NCBI GenBank assembly: GCA_913062955.1
Contig: CAJXZP010000007.1
Location: 1 to 64,000 of the forward strand
DNA from: an uncultured Flavobacteriales bacterium
GTDB taxonomy: Bacteria; Bacteroidota; Bacteroidia; Flavobacteriales_G; Salibacteraceae
DNA length: 64,000 bases
Reading direction: 5' to 3'
The first letter of the stretch is position 1. The number at the start of each line of letters is the position of its first letter. Of the stretch, positions 62,398 to 64,000 are shown piece by piece. The notes below the pieces were generated by a model that was not told the origin of the DNA, ran no database searches, and was given only the letters and a program-made list of their open reading frames with translations. Both the position numbers and the translations under genes were made by a program.

Positions 62398-64000
62398 ATG
62401 AAGGAAACCGAATTTATTAACCAAAACAAAGACAAATGGACGAATGGGGAACACCTTATTCAAAAAGGTGATTCTAATCCTGAAGTCTTGTCCAAAACAT
62501 TTGTTGAGGTTTCTGAAGATCTTTCTTTTAGTCGTACGTTCTATCCGCATAGGGGCATTAAAATTTATTTAAACCGGTTTGTTCAGGCCCTTTATTTTAA
62601 AATTGACAAGCGAAAAATTTCCAGTTCTGACATCCAACATTTTTGGACCGATCAAGTTCCATTTGCCATGTACGAATCTAGAAAAGACATGCGTTTGGCC
62701 TTGTTTATTTTCTTGACTGGGTTAATCATCGGAGTTACATCGAATATATATGACCCGGATTTTTCAAGGATAATACTGGGAGATCGCTATGTAGATCAAA
62801 CACTTGAGAACATAGCCAAAGGAGATCCCGTAGCCATTTATGCCAGCTCGGATGCTTTTGACATGTTTTTTCGAATCACCGTTAACAACCTCCTAGTGGC
62901 TTACAAAACCTTTGTAATGGGTATCGCTTTTGCGGTAGGTTCCGGATTTATTCTTTTTTATAATGCGGTAATGGTAGGCTCGTTTCAAACCTTCTTTTTT
63001 CAACATGATGTTGGAATTCAAAGTATGTTAGGGATTTGGCTCCACGGAACCCTGGAGATATCCGCAATTATCCTTGCGGGTGGAGCGGGCTTAACTTTGG
63101 GAAGAGGTCTTCTTTTCCCAGGTACTTTCACGCGGTTTGAAGCGTTCCAATTGTCGGCTCAACGAGGAGTAAAAGTCATGTTAGGAATTACGCCTATTTT
63201 TATTCTAGCCGGATTTATTGAAAGTTTCGCCACCAGATTCACCGATGCTCCCTCCATTCTGAGATTAGTCATTATACTATCTTCTCTATTGCTCATTCTT
63301 GGATATTATGTCTGGATTCCATTTCAAAAAGGAAGAAGAGGATTTCCTAAAAGCTTTTACCGGTTTACCATACCTCCTACTGACACCACTAAAATTGAAT
63401 TGAACAAAGTAAAAAGTGGAACGGAACTCATGGAGTCTAGTATCAAACTCATAGTAAACATGGGAATACGGCCAATAATGACGACAATTTTGGCAGCCGT
63501 CCTATTCACTACTTTCTTTTTGTATAGAAACTGGGATGAGGATATGTTAAGTATTATTGCGATAGACAGTGTCCTTAGTAATGTGTATCGTTACTTTACC
63601 TATTATGAGTTTTCCTTAAGTTTCTTACTTAATTGGGTGCTTTTTACGGCCACTTTTGGTATGGTATTATGGCAAGCAAAAAAAGTACTGCTCCCCCGAA
63701 AAAAATTCCTATTCAAGCAATGGGGAAAATTAGCCTTAGGAACATTTTTATGGACTTGGTTATTTATGATACCCGAACAACATTCCTGGTACATCCTATT
63801 CTTTGCCACTCCATTTTTATTTATGATGATCATTGGCTCCTTTAACTTGAGCAAACACCCCCTAACATGGCGTCAAATTGCGGCTGTTTCTCTTACCCAA
63901 TATTATAAAAGTTTAGCTTACTATTTCCAGTTAATTCTCTTTGCCCTCATTGGAATGGCTCTGGTCTATTCTCCGTTTTTATACCTGTATCTCCAAGTAA
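62398..64000 (+). CDS. Stage II sporulation protein M-like membrane protein (3' end outside window)
   Basis: Partial gene cut by the window edge; about 534 codons are present. N-terminal cytoplasmic region includes NKDKWTNGEHLIQK and LSFSRTFYPHRGIKIYLNRF. The SpoIIM-like domain starts near 90 (RKDMRLALFIFLTGLIIGV), with FVMGIAFAVGSGFILFYNAVMVG near 177 and LHGTLEISAIILAGGAGLTLGRG near 217, the best-conserved SpoIIM segments. A second membrane unit follows. Bacteroidota homologues, though not sporulating, lie in clusters with RDD, MoxR and DUF58 genes, so this one is expected to be followed by such genes. Confidence 0.85.
   Translation, partial: MKETEFINQNKDKWTNGEHLIQKGDSNPEVLSKTFVEVSEDLSFSRTFYPHRGIKIYLNRFVQALYFKIDKRKISSSDIQHFWTDQVPFAMYESRKDMRLALFIFLTGLIIGVTSNIYDPDFSRIILGDRYVDQTLENIAKGDPVAIYASSDAFDMFFRITVNNLLVAYKTFVMGIAFAVGSGFILFYNAVMVGSFQTFFFQHDVGIQSMLGIWLHGTLEISAIILAGGAGLTLGRGLLFPGTFTRFEAFQLSAQRGVKVMLGITPIFILAGFIESFATRFTDAPSILRLVIILSSLLLILGYYVWIPFQKGRRGFPKSFYRFTIPPTDTTKIELNKVKSGTELMESSIKLIVNMGIRPIMTTILAAVLFTTFFLYRNWDEDMLSIIAIDSVLSNVYRYFTYYEFSLSFLLNWVLFTATFGMVLWQAKKVLLPRKKFLFKQWGKLALGTFLWTWLFMIPEQHSWYILFFATPFLFMMIIGSFNLSKHPLTWRQIAAVSLTQYYKSLAYYFQLILFALIGMALVYSPFLYLYLQV

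Overview
The window is chromosomal DNA from an AT-rich member of the Bacteroidota, most likely a free-living (probably marine) Flavobacteriales. The evidence is several surface proteins with type IX secretion (T9SS) C-terminal sorting domains, PorV-like outer-membrane barrels, a very large carboxypeptidase-regulatory-domain TonB receptor, Bacteroidota-only small families (HYC_CC_PP, DUF3127), a bacterial GGGP synthase, and many promoters with the Bacteroidota -7 box TAnnTTTG. Genus is inference only. No complete mobile element, CRISPR array, prophage or rRNA operon is visible.

Layout. 0.1-3.7 kb: a cytochrome c lipoprotein and a PorV-like barrel coupled to a helix-hairpin-helix outer-membrane protein. 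3.8-8.2 kb: an SDR, then a minus-strand group with an MbnP-like copper protein carrying a T9SS tag, two di-heme MauG/CcpA-type cytochromes and a HYC_CC_PP metal-linked protein. 8.2-10.9 kb: an aroB-aroA operon. 11-17.5 kb: tRNA-Leu, flavin reductase, DUF3127, AtoE, a glycosyltransferase plus flippase pair, RuvC, HIT protein and GreA. 17.5-26.9 kb: one operon of TonB receptor, roughly 1440-residue secreted protein and PorV-family protein. 27.4-34.9 kb: small membrane and lipoproteins, AhcY, phosphopantetheinyl transferase, GGGP synthase, FGE-like protein, methyltransferase, TauE and rhodanese. 35-39.5 kb: a decaying zone with fragments of a gliding-type C-terminal domain, a frameshifted metalloprotease and a broken sulfide:quinone reductase around an intact M3 peptidase. 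39.7-47.3 kb: two T9SS cargo proteins and a LytS/LytTR two-component pair. 47.5-53.5 kb: an HEXXH protein, S41 peptidase, alpha/beta hydrolase-ECF sigma-membrane protein operon, CHMI-type isomerase, TerB-like protein and 2OG oxygenase. 53.5-64 kb: TPR hybrid histidine kinase, DUF1842 protein, ChrA, Ald-TsaE, Rpe, RDD protein and a truncated SpoIIM-type membrane protein.

How they work together. The strongest functional groupings are (i) the MbnP/MauG/HYC_CC_PP group, which reads as a surface copper-handling module in which a di-heme enzyme could oxidise a Trp of its partner; (ii) the TonB receptor/giant secreted protein/PorV operon, which reads as a dedicated outer-membrane assembly; (iii) the TauE plus rhodanese pair, which probably once worked with the SQR whose remains lie about 4 kb away; and (iv) the hydrolase-sigma-membrane protein operon, which looks like a self-contained regulatory unit. 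Most of the rest is ordinary housekeeping.
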